A DNA stretch of 64,000 nucleotides, taken from assembly GCF_021596945.1 (NCBI RefSeq), contig NZ_CP063779.1, positions 1,649,592 to 1,713,591 of the forward strand, given 5' to 3'. The translations under genes and the position numbers were made by a program. The notes below the pieces were generated by a model that did not search any database, was not told where the DNA came from, and saw only the letters and a list, made by a program, of their open reading frames with translations. This document shows, piece by piece, positions 32,946-40,470 of the stretch; position 1 is the stretch's first letter, and each line of letters starts with the position of its first letter. This DNA comes from Mongoliitalea daihaiensis. GTDB lineage: Bacteria; Bacteroidota; Bacteroidia; Cytophagales; Cyclobacteriaceae.

Positions 32946-33734
32946 TTAATTTCTTGGTTGCAGATTGATGTTGCCAGCCTGGGTGACTGTTTGAGGAGTA
33001 ACAACGATGTTAAGCAAACTATCTCTTCTAAAGGTATCGCCAAATGGGAGAATTCCAATGGTGTAGCTGCCCGTTAAGCCCCTCAGTTGAAATTGTCCAT
33101 TATCTCTGTTAGAAATAGTACTTGTTATGGTATCCCTATTTTGAATCGCGTACAGGACTGCTTGAGCACCTGCTGGGCGAATGACTCCCGATACAGTGCC
33201 TGTGTTGCTGCTTGAAAAAGCTCGAAGGACAGGGTTAAGTATAAACTCCTCACTTGCTTGTCCCGAAATTGATTGTTGTATATCAAAATCTATGAATAAA
33301 TCATGCGAAATACCTGCAGTTAAAATAAAATTTGTCTGAATGCTTGGTTCTTGAGAAATAGGAGACTCCAAACGCAAAGGAATGGAAGCCCCAGCTTTTC
33401 TGACGAGGTTATTGCTGCCTAAGATTAACTTCATCTCAATAAGTTGCCCCACATTAACTTCATCTCTGCCTATAAGGAATTGCTCTCCACCAATGAGTGC
33501 GGTTACGTTTACTTGTCTATTGGATGACAGGTTAGGAAGAAAATAGGTCAATACACTTTCACCAGTCCTGCCTCCGGAAACACTTACTTCTACTCCTAGG
33601 ATTTCAATGATTGCTGCATCAAAGTCTCCAGGAGCATCTACCATAAAAACATTAATCAATGCTTGATTCCGGTTGCCTTCATTGCTACAGGCTGTAAGCA
33701 ACCAAATAAACCCAATAATAACAAACTTTTTCAC
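32946..33734 (-). CDS. DUF4382 lipoprotein
   Basis: The 262-residue protein has a lipoprotein signal (KKFVIIGFIWLLTACSNEG, lipobox LTAC). A DUF4382-type domain begins INVFMVDAPGDFDAAIIEIL and includes GQLIEMKLILGSNN. A C-terminal carboxypeptidase-regulatory-like segment (GTVSGVIRPAGAQAVLYAIQ) follows. It should be a surface or periplasmic envelope protein; its function is unknown. It is first in the operon with ribD and msrC. Confidence 0.82.
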   Translation of the reverse strand: MKKFVIIGFIWLLTACSNEGNRNQALINVFMVDAPGDFDAAIIEILGVEVSVSGGRTGESVLTYFLPNLSSNRQVNVTALIGGEQFLIGRDEVNVGQLIEMKLILGSNNLVRKAGASIPLRLESPISQEPSIQTNFILTAGISHDLFIDFDIQQSISGQASEEFILNPVLRAFSSSNTGTVSGVIRPAGAQAVLYAIQNRDTITSTISNRDNGQFQLRGLTGSYTIGILPFGDTFRRDSLLNIVVTPQTVTQAGNINLQPRN

Positions 33735-33907
33735 GTGGTAAAGTTATGAAAGATTAGGCGATTAATCCTGTATTTCCGATTTTTCAATCATTGGACGAAT
33801 TGCGTAACCTTAATTGCTAAATATTTAATAAAATTGCTTAATAAATAAATATACTGTAAAAATAAGTATTTTTTATTGAAAAAATTTTAAAATATGATTC
33901 ACTTTGT

Positions 33908-33945
33908 TAACTTTGATTCATCAACAACGACAAAAGGTCAAAGTT
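33908..33945 (+). promoter_or_regulatory. -7 element and inverted repeat upstream of the tRNA-like array
   Basis: TAACTTTG (33908-33915) matches TAnnTTTG. It overlaps the left arm of an inverted repeat, AACTTTGA (33909-33916) with TCAAAGTT (33938-33945). Overlap of a promoter box with a palindrome suggests an operator, or a hairpin at the transcript start. First tRNA-like unit starts 10 nt later. Confidence 0.5.
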
Positions 33946-33954
33946 GAGTTATCT

Positions 33955-34078
33955 TGTAGGATGTTGAAATTGGCAGACAAGCCCTCCTGTCTCGAGGGTG
34001 GGGAGTACAGCATAAAGCAAACATGGAGCTCGTGTTTTGCCTAACTGCTCCGTGGAGGTTCGAGTCCTTCTCCTACAG
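33955..34078 (+). ncRNA. Class-II tRNA-like RNA, unit 1
   Basis: The 124-nt unit folds as a cloverleaf. Acceptor TGTAGGA/TCCTACA, D-stem TTG/CAA with a Leu-type loop AAATTGGCAGA, and anticodon stem CCCTC/GAGGG with loop CTGTCTC, giving anticodon GTC at 33989-33991. The T-arm is GGAGG-TTCGAGT-CCTTC and position 73 is G. The variable region (33999-34053, 55 nt) is far longer than in Leu or Ser tRNAs and forms a two-part stem. GUC and G73 are aspartate features on a Leu/Ser-type body. U at 37 is unusual. Whether it is charged is unknown. Confidence 0.75.
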
Positions 34079-34131
34079 CTAAAGGTTATGATAAGTAAAT
34101 AGGGGGCATAAGGTTCCCGCAAGTATTATAC

Positions 34132-34255
34132 TGTAGGATGTTGAAATTGGCAGACAAGCCCTCCTGTCTCGGGGGTGGGGAGCACAGCATAAAGCAAACA
34201 TGGAGCTCGTGTTTTGCCTAACTGCTCCGTGGAGGTTCGAGTCCTTCTCCTACAG
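34132..34255 (+). ncRNA. Class-II tRNA-like RNA, unit 2
   Basis: This unit differs from unit 1 at two visible sites. The anticodon stem becomes CCCTC/GGGGG (A-U to G-U, pairing kept) and the variable arm reads GAGCACAG instead of GAGTACAG. The anticodon GTC, D-arm, T-arm and G73 are identical. The 177-bp period from unit 1 includes a 53-nt spacer with gggggcataaggttcccgc. Confidence 0.75.
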
Positions 34256-34308
34256 CTAAAGGTTATGATAAGTAAATAGGGGGCATAAGGTTCCCGCAAG
34301 TATTATAC

Positions 34309-34432
34309 TGTAGGATGTTGAAATTGGCAGACAAGCCCTCCTGTCTCGGGGGTGGGGAGTACAGCATAAAGCAAACATGGAGCTCGTGTTTTGCCTAACT
34401 GCCCCGTGGAGGTTCGAGTCCTTCTCCTACAG
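34309..34432 (+). ncRNA. Class-II tRNA-like RNA, unit 3
   Basis: Unit 3 shares GGGGG in the anticodon stem with unit 2, GAGTACAG with unit 1, and has CTGCCCCG where the others have CTGCTCCG. The last change turns a possible G-U pair of the variable-arm stem into G-C. It is followed directly by the 62-nt tail and terminator shared with the small RNA at 21.4 kb. Confidence 0.75.
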
Positions 34433-34463
34433 CTGGTTATTTTGGGTTTATTGTTAATTGACT

Positions 34464-34496
34464 AAAGCTGTGAGATTTTATTTCACGGCTTTTTTA
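34464..34496 (+). terminator. Terminator of the tRNA-like array
   Basis: AAAGCTGTGAGAT (34464-34476) pairs with ATTTCACGGCTTT (34480-34492) and a TTTTT run follows. It is near-identical to the terminator at 21446-21480 on the other strand. Confidence 0.9.
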
Positions 34497-34499
34497 TTT

Positions 34500-35723
34500 T
34501 TACAAATCGGTAGATTTTACTTTGGAGGCAAGTAAGGCTGGACGGTAGGACGCAACGAAAGTAATAAGGATTACCGAAATACTGGTCCACAAAAAGTCTG
34601 TCCAAATGATTTTTACAGGATAGTTTTCAATGATAGATGATTCTATGCCCATGGATACTAGTCCTACAGTATCTTGAAGCCAAACAATGATGAAACCTAT
34701 CAGCAAACCAATAATTGCACCTGAAAAGGCAATGATGCTTCCCTGTTTGATGAAAATATTTTTGACCATGCTCTCACGTGCGCCCATTGCATAGAGAATA
34801 GCAATATCTTTTTTCTTTTCTATGGCCATCATGGACAGGGAAAAAAAGATGTTAAAGGAGGCGACTGCTAGGATAAATGTCAGGGTAATAAATACGAACA
34901 ATTTTTCGATTTTTATAGTCCTTAATAATCCTGCATGTTGCTCGTCAGTATCTTTAACTGTAAATTCTTCTCCTAAGATTTGTTTGAGTGCAGTTTTTAC
35001 TTTTCGAATGGAGTACCCTTCTTGGACACTTACTTCAATGGCAGTTCGTTTATCCCCATAATTCAAGAGTTTACTCACAAATGAAATGGGAGCAATGATG
35101 TAATTGTCATCAAACTCTTTTTCTACACTGAAAAATGCGCTGGGGATGAGTGTACCTTGGTTGTATAGTTGTCGAGGGTCTATGGTTGCTGCATTTCTTG
35201 GGGCTTTGGGATAGTAAGCTTGAAGGAGATCAAACTCGTTGTTTAAATCTATGGATAAAAAGAATCCTACTCCTCTTCCTATGATGGCTTGTGGACGCTC
35301 GCTTGAACCTAAGTCCAAATCTCCCCAAACATATCCTTGTTCAAAGCGAGATTGAGAAAGGTAATTGTCCGAAACGCCTTTGATCCGAGCCAAATGCTGA
35401 TAGTTTCGATAATTGAATAGCGCATTATCCTCAATTACCTCGGTCACGAGTGATACTCCCTCTAAGTCCTCGATTTTCTGAAAAGTGTTTTGTTCTATCC
35501 GAAATGATTTTCCCTGACTGGCTTCAATTTTCAAATCTGCATCAAAGGAAGCATATAGGCCCCTTACTAGTTCCTCCAAGCCATTGAATACAGATAATAC
35601 AATGACCAAAGCCATCGCTCCCACTGCTACTCCAACCATGGTAATGATGGAGAGTACCGTGATAAAGTTTTTTTTCTTCTTACTTCTGAAGTATCTGCCT
35701 GCTATAAAAAATGAGGTGTTCAA
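34500..35723 (-). CDS. LolC/LolE-type ABC transporter permease
   Basis: The 407-residue protein begins with the family motif FIAGRYFRSKKKKNFITVLS and has a first membrane helix (IITMVGVAVGAMALVIVLSV), a large periplasmic domain (about residues 45-270) and three C-terminal helices of FtsX type (FILAVASFNIFFSLSMMAIE, IIAFSGAIIGLLIGFIIVWL). It should work with a LolD-type ATPase to release lipoproteins from the inner membrane for delivery to the outer membrane. The ATPase gene is not adjacent. It is 16 nt after rbfA on the same strand. Confidence 0.88.
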   Translation of the reverse strand: MNTSFFIAGRYFRSKKKKNFITVLSIITMVGVAVGAMALVIVLSVFNGLEELVRGLYASFDADLKIEASQGKSFRIEQNTFQKIEDLEGVSLVTEVIEDNALFNYRNYQHLARIKGVSDNYLSQSRFEQGYVWGDLDLGSSERPQAIIGRGVGFFLSIDLNNEFDLLQAYYPKAPRNAATIDPRQLYNQGTLIPSAFFSVEKEFDDNYIIAPISFVSKLLNYGDKRTAIEVSVQEGYSIRKVKTALKQILGEEFTVKDTDEQHAGLLRTIKIEKLFVFITLTFILAVASFNIFFSLSMMAIEKKKDIAILYAMGARESMVKNIFIKQGSIIAFSGAIIGLLIGFIIVWLQDTVGLVSMGIESSIIENYPVKIIWTDFLWTSISVILITFVASYRPALLASKVKSTDL

Positions 35724-35739
35724 GGGTAGCTATTCTAAA

Positions 35740-36120
35740 TTAGTCTTCATTTTCTTCGTCTTCTTCCGGTGCTTCTGGGATATCCAAAGAGGAAATGACT
35801 TTATCCATGTGTTGAGCATAGGAAGCAGAGTCATCCAAAAACAAAGCTAATTCAGGAACAATCCGAACAGACTTTCCAATCCTATTTCCCAAATGTTTCC
35901 TTATTTCGCTTTTTTTCTCATTGATTTTCTCAAACATGCCCTTGTCTTTATCTAATAAAAAGCTCAGGTAAACTTTTGCTACGCCAAGATCTGGACTCAT
36001 CGAAACACCTGATACCGTCACAAAGGCGTTGCTTAAGAGGTGTTTAGCTTCTTTTTGGAAGATTTCTCCAATCTCTTTCTGAATCAGTTTGCTGTATTTC
36101 TGTTGTCTTTTACTTTCCAT
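35740..36120 (-). CDS. rbfA: Ribosome-binding factor A
   Basis: The ATG at 36118-36120 is chosen because RbfA proteins start MxSxRQxKxSxLIQKE. The 126-residue product has a KH-like fold with VTVSGVSMSPDLGVAKVYLS and a final acidic tail (EAPEEDEENED). RbfA helps 16S rRNA 5'-end maturation and 30S assembly, notably in the cold. It lies 16 nt before the LolC/E gene, an arrangement I recall as common in Bacteroidota. An upstream in-frame extension does not look conserved. Confidence 0.95.
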   Translation of the reverse strand: MESKRQQKYSKLIQKEIGEIFQKEAKHLLSNAFVTVSGVSMSPDLGVAKVYLSFLLDKDKGMFEKINEKKSEIRKHLGNRIGKSVRIVPELALFLDDSASYAQHMDKVISSLDIPEAPEEDEENED

Positions 36121-36215
36121 GATTGATTTTAATTGGAGCAAATTTAGTGAATTAAAAGCGTAACCTTTAATTTCGTGGGTTAACATTCATAATCTAAACA
36201 GAATTTACAAAAGCC

Positions 36216-37616
36216 TTGTTAAGTTTTTTTAAAATCAACGACCCTTTCCGTCTTTTCGCAGTTTTAGGCTTGATGCTCCTAATGAGTACGGTATATATAA
36301 TGGTTTTGCGCGTACCGATAACCCAGCCAGAGCTTATTTGGATGCTGTTGGGGGAGAGGCTTGCGCAAGGTGGACACATGTATGTGGATGTAATTGATAA
36401 TACCGCTCCACTTTCGGCAGGCGTCTATTGGTTTCTTCATTGGCTTTTTGGAAAAAACCTTGTCGTCCATCAAGTAATCGCAACAGTCATTATTTGTTTT
36501 CAAATTATTTACATCAACAATCTTTTTTTTAAATTCAGGACATTTGATGAAAATTCTTATATCCCCGCTTTAATCATGGGGATTTTGTTTCACAGTTCGT
36601 TTGATTTCATCCGGTTGACCCCCATGCTGATGGGAAGCACCTTTTTGATTTTGGCAGTGGGCCAGTTGTTTTCGCAAACGGTCTTACAAAAAGAAAGTAC
36701 GAGTTCAGTTCTATTGGTTGGACTTTATTTTGGAATAGCGGCTTGCTTTCATTTTCCTTTGGTAGTATTTCTACCATACCTAGTAGTAGTGGGTGTTGCT
36801 ATAGGTGGATATAATCTTTCCCAATTAATCCTCTCACTTGTAGGATACTTTTTACCCCTGGCATGTGCTGCAACTTATTACTTTTGGATTGGGGGATTTC
36901 AGGATTTTATTTCGGAGTTTTTATTGACTTCCAAGTTAGAAATAACTTACAAGCATATTGGTCTCAGGGATTTTCTGATACTCATGATTACTCCACTTTT
37001 CTTTACTACTATGGGGATTGTATACGGTTCGTTTTTTAAGTCACTGACTGTCAATCAGCAAAAGCAATTACAATTGATGCTAATTTTCTTATTGACCTCC
37101 GTAGCAGTCTTATTTTTGTCAAATAGGCACGCGCCATTCCAATTAGTAGTATTTATTCCTCCCATGGTTTACTTTATAAGCTTACTTTTTGTGGCTAATC
37201 CTAAGGGTGTTTTGATGAATGTTTTAGTGTATGTGTTTCTCTTAGGGGTACCACTGACAGGTATGGTGTGGGTATTTCAAGAGGGTACAATAAGAAAAAA
37301 TAGTGCCTATCTCATCCAACTTGAAAATAGACATGCCATTACGAAAGGAAAAAAAGTGTTGGTTCTTGGGACTGATTTGGCCTATTATCAAGATGCAAGT
37401 CTTGCGACTCCTTTTTTAAATTACTATCATTCAAGGGAACTTCTCACCAATTATACAGATTTATCGGATATGGCTGATGTATATCAGGCATTCAAACAGG
37501 AATTGCCGGAAGTGGTGATTGATGAGGAGGGAATATTTCAGGCGTTATTAGGCGTCTTTCCTGAGTTTCAGGAGCGTTATACACTGGAAAAAAGAGGAGT
37601 GTATGTTTTGAAGTAA
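36216..37616 (+). CDS. Multi-pass membrane protein (GT-C-like)
   Basis: The 466-residue protein has about ten hydrophobic helices between residues 10 and 365 (FAVLGLMLLMSTVYIMV, LLVGLYFGIAACFHFPLVVF, LQLMLIFLLTSVAVLFL) and a soluble C-terminal domain of about 90 residues (KGKKVLVLGTDLAYYQDA). The first loop (VPITQPELIWMLLGERLAQG) and overall layout resemble GT-C glycosyltransferase-like proteins, but I see no clear catalytic DxD. The only upstream start in frame is TTG at 36216, since a stop lies 21 nt before it. The function is unknown. Confidence 0.7.
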   Translation: MLSFFKINDPFRLFAVLGLMLLMSTVYIMVLRVPITQPELIWMLLGERLAQGGHMYVDVIDNTAPLSAGVYWFLHWLFGKNLVVHQVIATVIICFQIIYINNLFFKFRTFDENSYIPALIMGILFHSSFDFIRLTPMLMGSTFLILAVGQLFSQTVLQKESTSSVLLVGLYFGIAACFHFPLVVFLPYLVVVGVAIGGYNLSQLILSLVGYFLPLACAATYYFWIGGFQDFISEFLLTSKLEITYKHIGLRDFLILMITPLFFTTMGIVYGSFFKSLTVNQQKQLQLMLIFLLTSVAVLFLSNRHAPFQLVVFIPPMVYFISLLFVANPKGVLMNVLVYVFLLGVPLTGMVWVFQEGTIRKNSAYLIQLENRHAITKGKKVLVLGTDLAYYQDASLATPFLNYYHSRELLTNYTDLSDMADVYQAFKQELPEVVIDEEGIFQALLGVFPEFQERYTLEKRGVYVLK

Positions 37617-37619
37617 TTA

Positions 37620-38090
37620 TTAAATTTTCTTCCTGAAGTATTTCCAGCCGAAACCTAAGAAAGCGAAAAACAGAATCAAGATCCATGTAGTCGGCCTCAT
37701 AGCAGCGCTCTTTTCTACTTGGGCAGCATTTTTTTCTTCCAATGCTCTTTTTAAAATCGCAATTTCACGTTCTTGTTTTTGAACGATAAACTTGTAATCG
37801 TTTTTTTCATAGGTGATCTCAGTTTTTTCGATTTCACTCAAGAGTTTGAGTTCCTCCATGATTTGATTATCCTTCTGAATAATTCGTTCCATCCACTCAA
37901 GAGTTTCAATCATATCTTTTTTGGTTCGATTACCAAAAATCCCTGTCTTTTTACTTTCTGAAACTTTCCATTCCTCATGCATGCGCTCCCGCTCATGCAT
38001 AAATTTCTCTAGCTTAGCTTGTCCAAATACTGGGATTGCCAATAAACTGTAGATGACACCAATAGTAAGCGTTTTTTGAAAATTTTTCAT
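37620..38090 (-). CDS. Hypothetical exported coiled-coil protein with C-terminal membrane anchor
   Basis: The 156-residue protein has a signal peptide (TLTIGVIYSLLAIPVFGQ), a charged helical middle likely to form a coiled coil (about residues 60-125: MERIIQKDNQIMEELKLLSE), and a C-terminal membrane helix (TWILILFFAFLGFGWKYF) with a basic end. I do not recognise a family. It is convergent with the membrane protein gene (3 nt apart) and 29 nt after a small membrane protein gene on its own strand. Confidence 0.65.
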   Translation of the reverse strand: MKNFQKTLTIGVIYSLLAIPVFGQAKLEKFMHERERMHEEWKVSESKKTGIFGNRTKKDMIETLEWMERIIQKDNQIMEELKLLSEIEKTEITYEKNDYKFIVQKQEREIAILKRALEEKNAAQVEKSAAMRPTTWILILFFAFLGFGWKYFRKKI

Positions 38091-38119
38091 GACTTACCCT
38101 TGTTCAAATGTTATGCCGA

Positions 38120-38491
38120 TTATCTTTTTTTCTTCATTGCTTTTCTTCGGAAAGTAGATGATTTCCTTTTTCCATTGGTGTAAAAGTTATACATGAAATT
38201 CATAGCAAAGACTAAAATTGTCATGGGTATGAAGATGGAAGGGACCATTATACGGATTCCCAGTAAGATAACCATGGAGGCAATTATCCCCAATTTAAAC
38301 GTAGTGTGGGATTCGGGATACAGTTTTCCAATCAGGTATAAACTTAATGCTTCTATAAAAATGACCAAGATCAAAAGATAGGTAAGCATTTCCCGCATGT
38401 TTGTATCATTGGCCCATACTACCCATGCCAATCCTGCTGCTACTAAAATTAAACTAGCAGATTGTATGGAAACATTTAAACGTTCTTTCAT
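38120..38491 (-). CDS. Small four-helix membrane protein
   Basis: The 123-residue protein has about four transmembrane helices (SLILVAAGLAWVVWA, LTYLLILVIFIEALSLYLIG, LGIIASMVILLGIRIMV, FIPMTILVFAMNFMYNFY) and a very basic tail (RKSSTFRRKAMKKKR). It could be of the DUF2178 or PsiE-like type, but this is not certain. It is probably co-transcribed with the coiled-coil gene 29 nt downstream. Function unknown. Confidence 0.65.
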   Translation of the reverse strand: MKERLNVSIQSASLILVAAGLAWVVWANDTNMREMLTYLLILVIFIEALSLYLIGKLYPESHTTFKLGIIASMVILLGIRIMVPSIFIPMTILVFAMNFMYNFYTNGKRKSSTFRRKAMKKKR

Positions 38492-38603
38492 CGGTTTTTA
38501 GGTTCGTTGTAGGGTTCAAGATAGTCAATTTTACGAATAACTCATGATTTGGCAGAATACCCTTTGGTATCCAAAATTAGCCAATTTTATTATTTCAGGC
38601 TTT

Positions 38604-40139
38604 CTATACGAAGGCAAAGAAGACCAACCAGGTGATGATCAATACTGGCAACAAAATCGGGATGGAGAATCGGATGATATATCCAAAGAAAGAAGGCATT
38701 TTAATCCCGCTTTGCTCGGCTATGGATTTTACCATAAAGTTTGGTCCATTTCCGATATAGGTCATGGCGCCAAAGAAGACTGCTGCGATTGAAATAGCCA
38801 TCAATTCAAAGGCAGAATCCTCATAGCCATCCATCGCAAAGGCGCGAACTTGTTCGATATTGGATATGTCTCCTCCTTGCGAAGCCATAGCTGCAGCTAA
38901 GAAGTTCAAATAAGTAGGTGCATTGTCCAAGAATCCTGATAGAATCCCTGTACCCCAGTACAAGGTGTTGTGGGTGATCAGCGCTGCTCCTTCTGGAGAC
39001 TTGGCAAAGTTACCAACCAGCTCCAATGCAGGCATCATGGTGCCAAAGATCCCGACAAATATAAATGCTACTTCACGGATGGGTTCAAAGTTGAATTCAT
39101 TGCCTTTGATGGCTTTTTGGTCGGCAAACCTGTAAGACAAATAGGCAACTGAGAGCATGATGATTTCCCGTATAAAAGAAAACTTCTGACCATCGTAGTG
39201 TATGGCAGGTACCCATTCTAATACATTCGGGTCAAGGAATACAGACATGATGACAATCAATAACCACAAGAAGTTTTTGGAACCGATCAAGGCAAACTTG
39301 TTAGTAAATGTGACAGGCTCAAGTTCTTCATCGTTGGCTTTACCAAATTTTCTATCTACAAAATAGAAAATAACGGCGAGGATTGCCAATGCTAATACCC
39401 ACGGGATGATGTTGTGTTCCAAAGTCCAGAAAAAAGGAACTCCTTTCAAAAATCCTAAGAAGAGAGGAGGGTCTCCAATAGGAGTCAAAGAACCACCTAC
39501 ATTACTCACCATAAAAATGAAGAAGATAATGTGATAAGGTTGAATGTTACCTCTGTTTAATCGGATAAATGGTCTGATCAAAAGCATAGAAGCACCCGTA
39601 GTACCAATTAAATTTGAAATGACAGCGCCGACAATTAACAAAATTACATTTGCAGCAGGTGTTGCTTTTTTATCAATTTCAATCAAAATTCCCCCAGAAG
39701 CAATGTAAAGGGATGCCAATAGTGCGATAAATTGAACATACTCTGCGAGCGCATGTACAGGTCCATGGGTATTATGCAAAATAAAAAGATAGTAGGCAAT
39801 TACAATGGTTGCCAAACCTACCGCAACTTTGGGATAGTTATGGTGCCAGAAATGTTCATAAAATAAAGGCCCTGTGGCGATCATCAATAGCAGAGCCACA
39901 AAAGGGATTACCAACCAGACTGGAGCTGCTGGATGTTCTCCATGTGCATCATGTCCTTCTTCAGGGGATAAATTATGCATCCCTGGAAGATTGTAGCCAG
40001 AGGATTCATCACTTTGTTGGCTGATTGTATCTGCTTCAACAAAAGTTTCAGATGTATATTCTTTGGCAAAGCTTATTTGAGGGACTGAGAAAAACAATAT
40101 TCCTGCAAATAGCGCTAATAACAAAATAAAATTCTTCAT
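38604..40139 (-). CDS. nhaD: NhaD-type sodium:proton antiporter
   Basis: The 511-residue protein has a cleavable-looking signal (FILLLALFAGILFFSVPQI) followed by an acidic, His-containing exported segment (EEGHDAHGEHPAAP), then about 12 membrane helices of the ion transporter (NhaD/CitT) superfamily. Signatures are ISNLIGTTGASMLLIRPFIR, SNVGGSLTPIGDPPLFLGFL and SGFLDNAPTYLNFLAAAM. It exchanges Na+ for H+ at the inner membrane and supports salt and pH tolerance, which would suit a marine or brackish habitat. It stands alone. The N-terminal extension is longer than in proteobacterial NhaD. Confidence 0.88.
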   Translation of the reverse strand: MKNFILLLALFAGILFFSVPQISFAKEYTSETFVEADTISQQSDESSGYNLPGMHNLSPEEGHDAHGEHPAAPVWLVIPFVALLLMIATGPLFYEHFWHHNYPKVAVGLATIVIAYYLFILHNTHGPVHALAEYVQFIALLASLYIASGGILIEIDKKATPAANVILLIVGAVISNLIGTTGASMLLIRPFIRLNRGNIQPYHIIFFIFMVSNVGGSLTPIGDPPLFLGFLKGVPFFWTLEHNIIPWVLALAILAVIFYFVDRKFGKANDEELEPVTFTNKFALIGSKNFLWLLIVIMSVFLDPNVLEWVPAIHYDGQKFSFIREIIMLSVAYLSYRFADQKAIKGNEFNFEPIREVAFIFVGIFGTMMPALELVGNFAKSPEGAALITHNTLYWGTGILSGFLDNAPTYLNFLAAAMASQGGDISNIEQVRAFAMDGYEDSAFELMAISIAAVFFGAMTYIGNGPNFMVKSIAEQSGIKMPSFFGYIIRFSIPILLPVLIITWLVFFAFV

Positions 40140-40403
40140 TCAGTAGTAATTAAGCAGTTCTTCTAGGTTAATGGGTATTTTTCAAAAGCTTTTGAAAAGC
40201 CCAAATTACAATTTTTCGGGACTTATTGCTCGCTAAACTACTTAATTTGATTGAAATCCCCTAATACCATTGCCTCAGTAGTATGAGATTTAATTTAAAA
40301 ATAACCCATGTGTGGGATGATTGGTAACATGTTTGTTTGGGTAAATTTATTTTGTCCAAGCGATTTACCATTACTGAAACATAGGTGTGAATCCTTGAAA
40401 ATG
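40140..40403. other. Intergenic region upstream of nhaD
   Basis: No coding frame is supported. It should hold the nhaD promoter. A small palindrome (caaaagcttttg at about 40183-40194) lies about 45 nt before the nhaD start. Nothing else stands out. Confidence 0.4.
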
Positions 40404-40466
40404 AAAAAATATCTGCAAATCAACAGGGCTATAGTAACCCCTGCTTCAGATTTGCAGATATTTTTT
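40404..40466 (-). terminator. Long terminator of the glutamate dehydrogenase gene
   Basis: Perfect 18-bp arms AAAAAATATCTGCAAATC (40404-40421) and GATTTGCAGATATTTTTT (40449-40466) flank a loop that holds its own AGGG/CCCCT hairpin. It begins 4 nt after the stop and has T runs on both strands. Confidence 0.9.
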
Positions 40467-40470
40467 CCGG

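Noticed and set aside
33955-34432. tRNA-like units considered as ordinary tRNA-Leu, tRNA-Ser or tmRNA
   Set aside because: The anticodon loop reads GUC, the variable arm is 55 nt, and there is no Ala-type acceptor or tag-coding frame as in tmRNA. Hence kept as tRNA-like RNA of unknown role.
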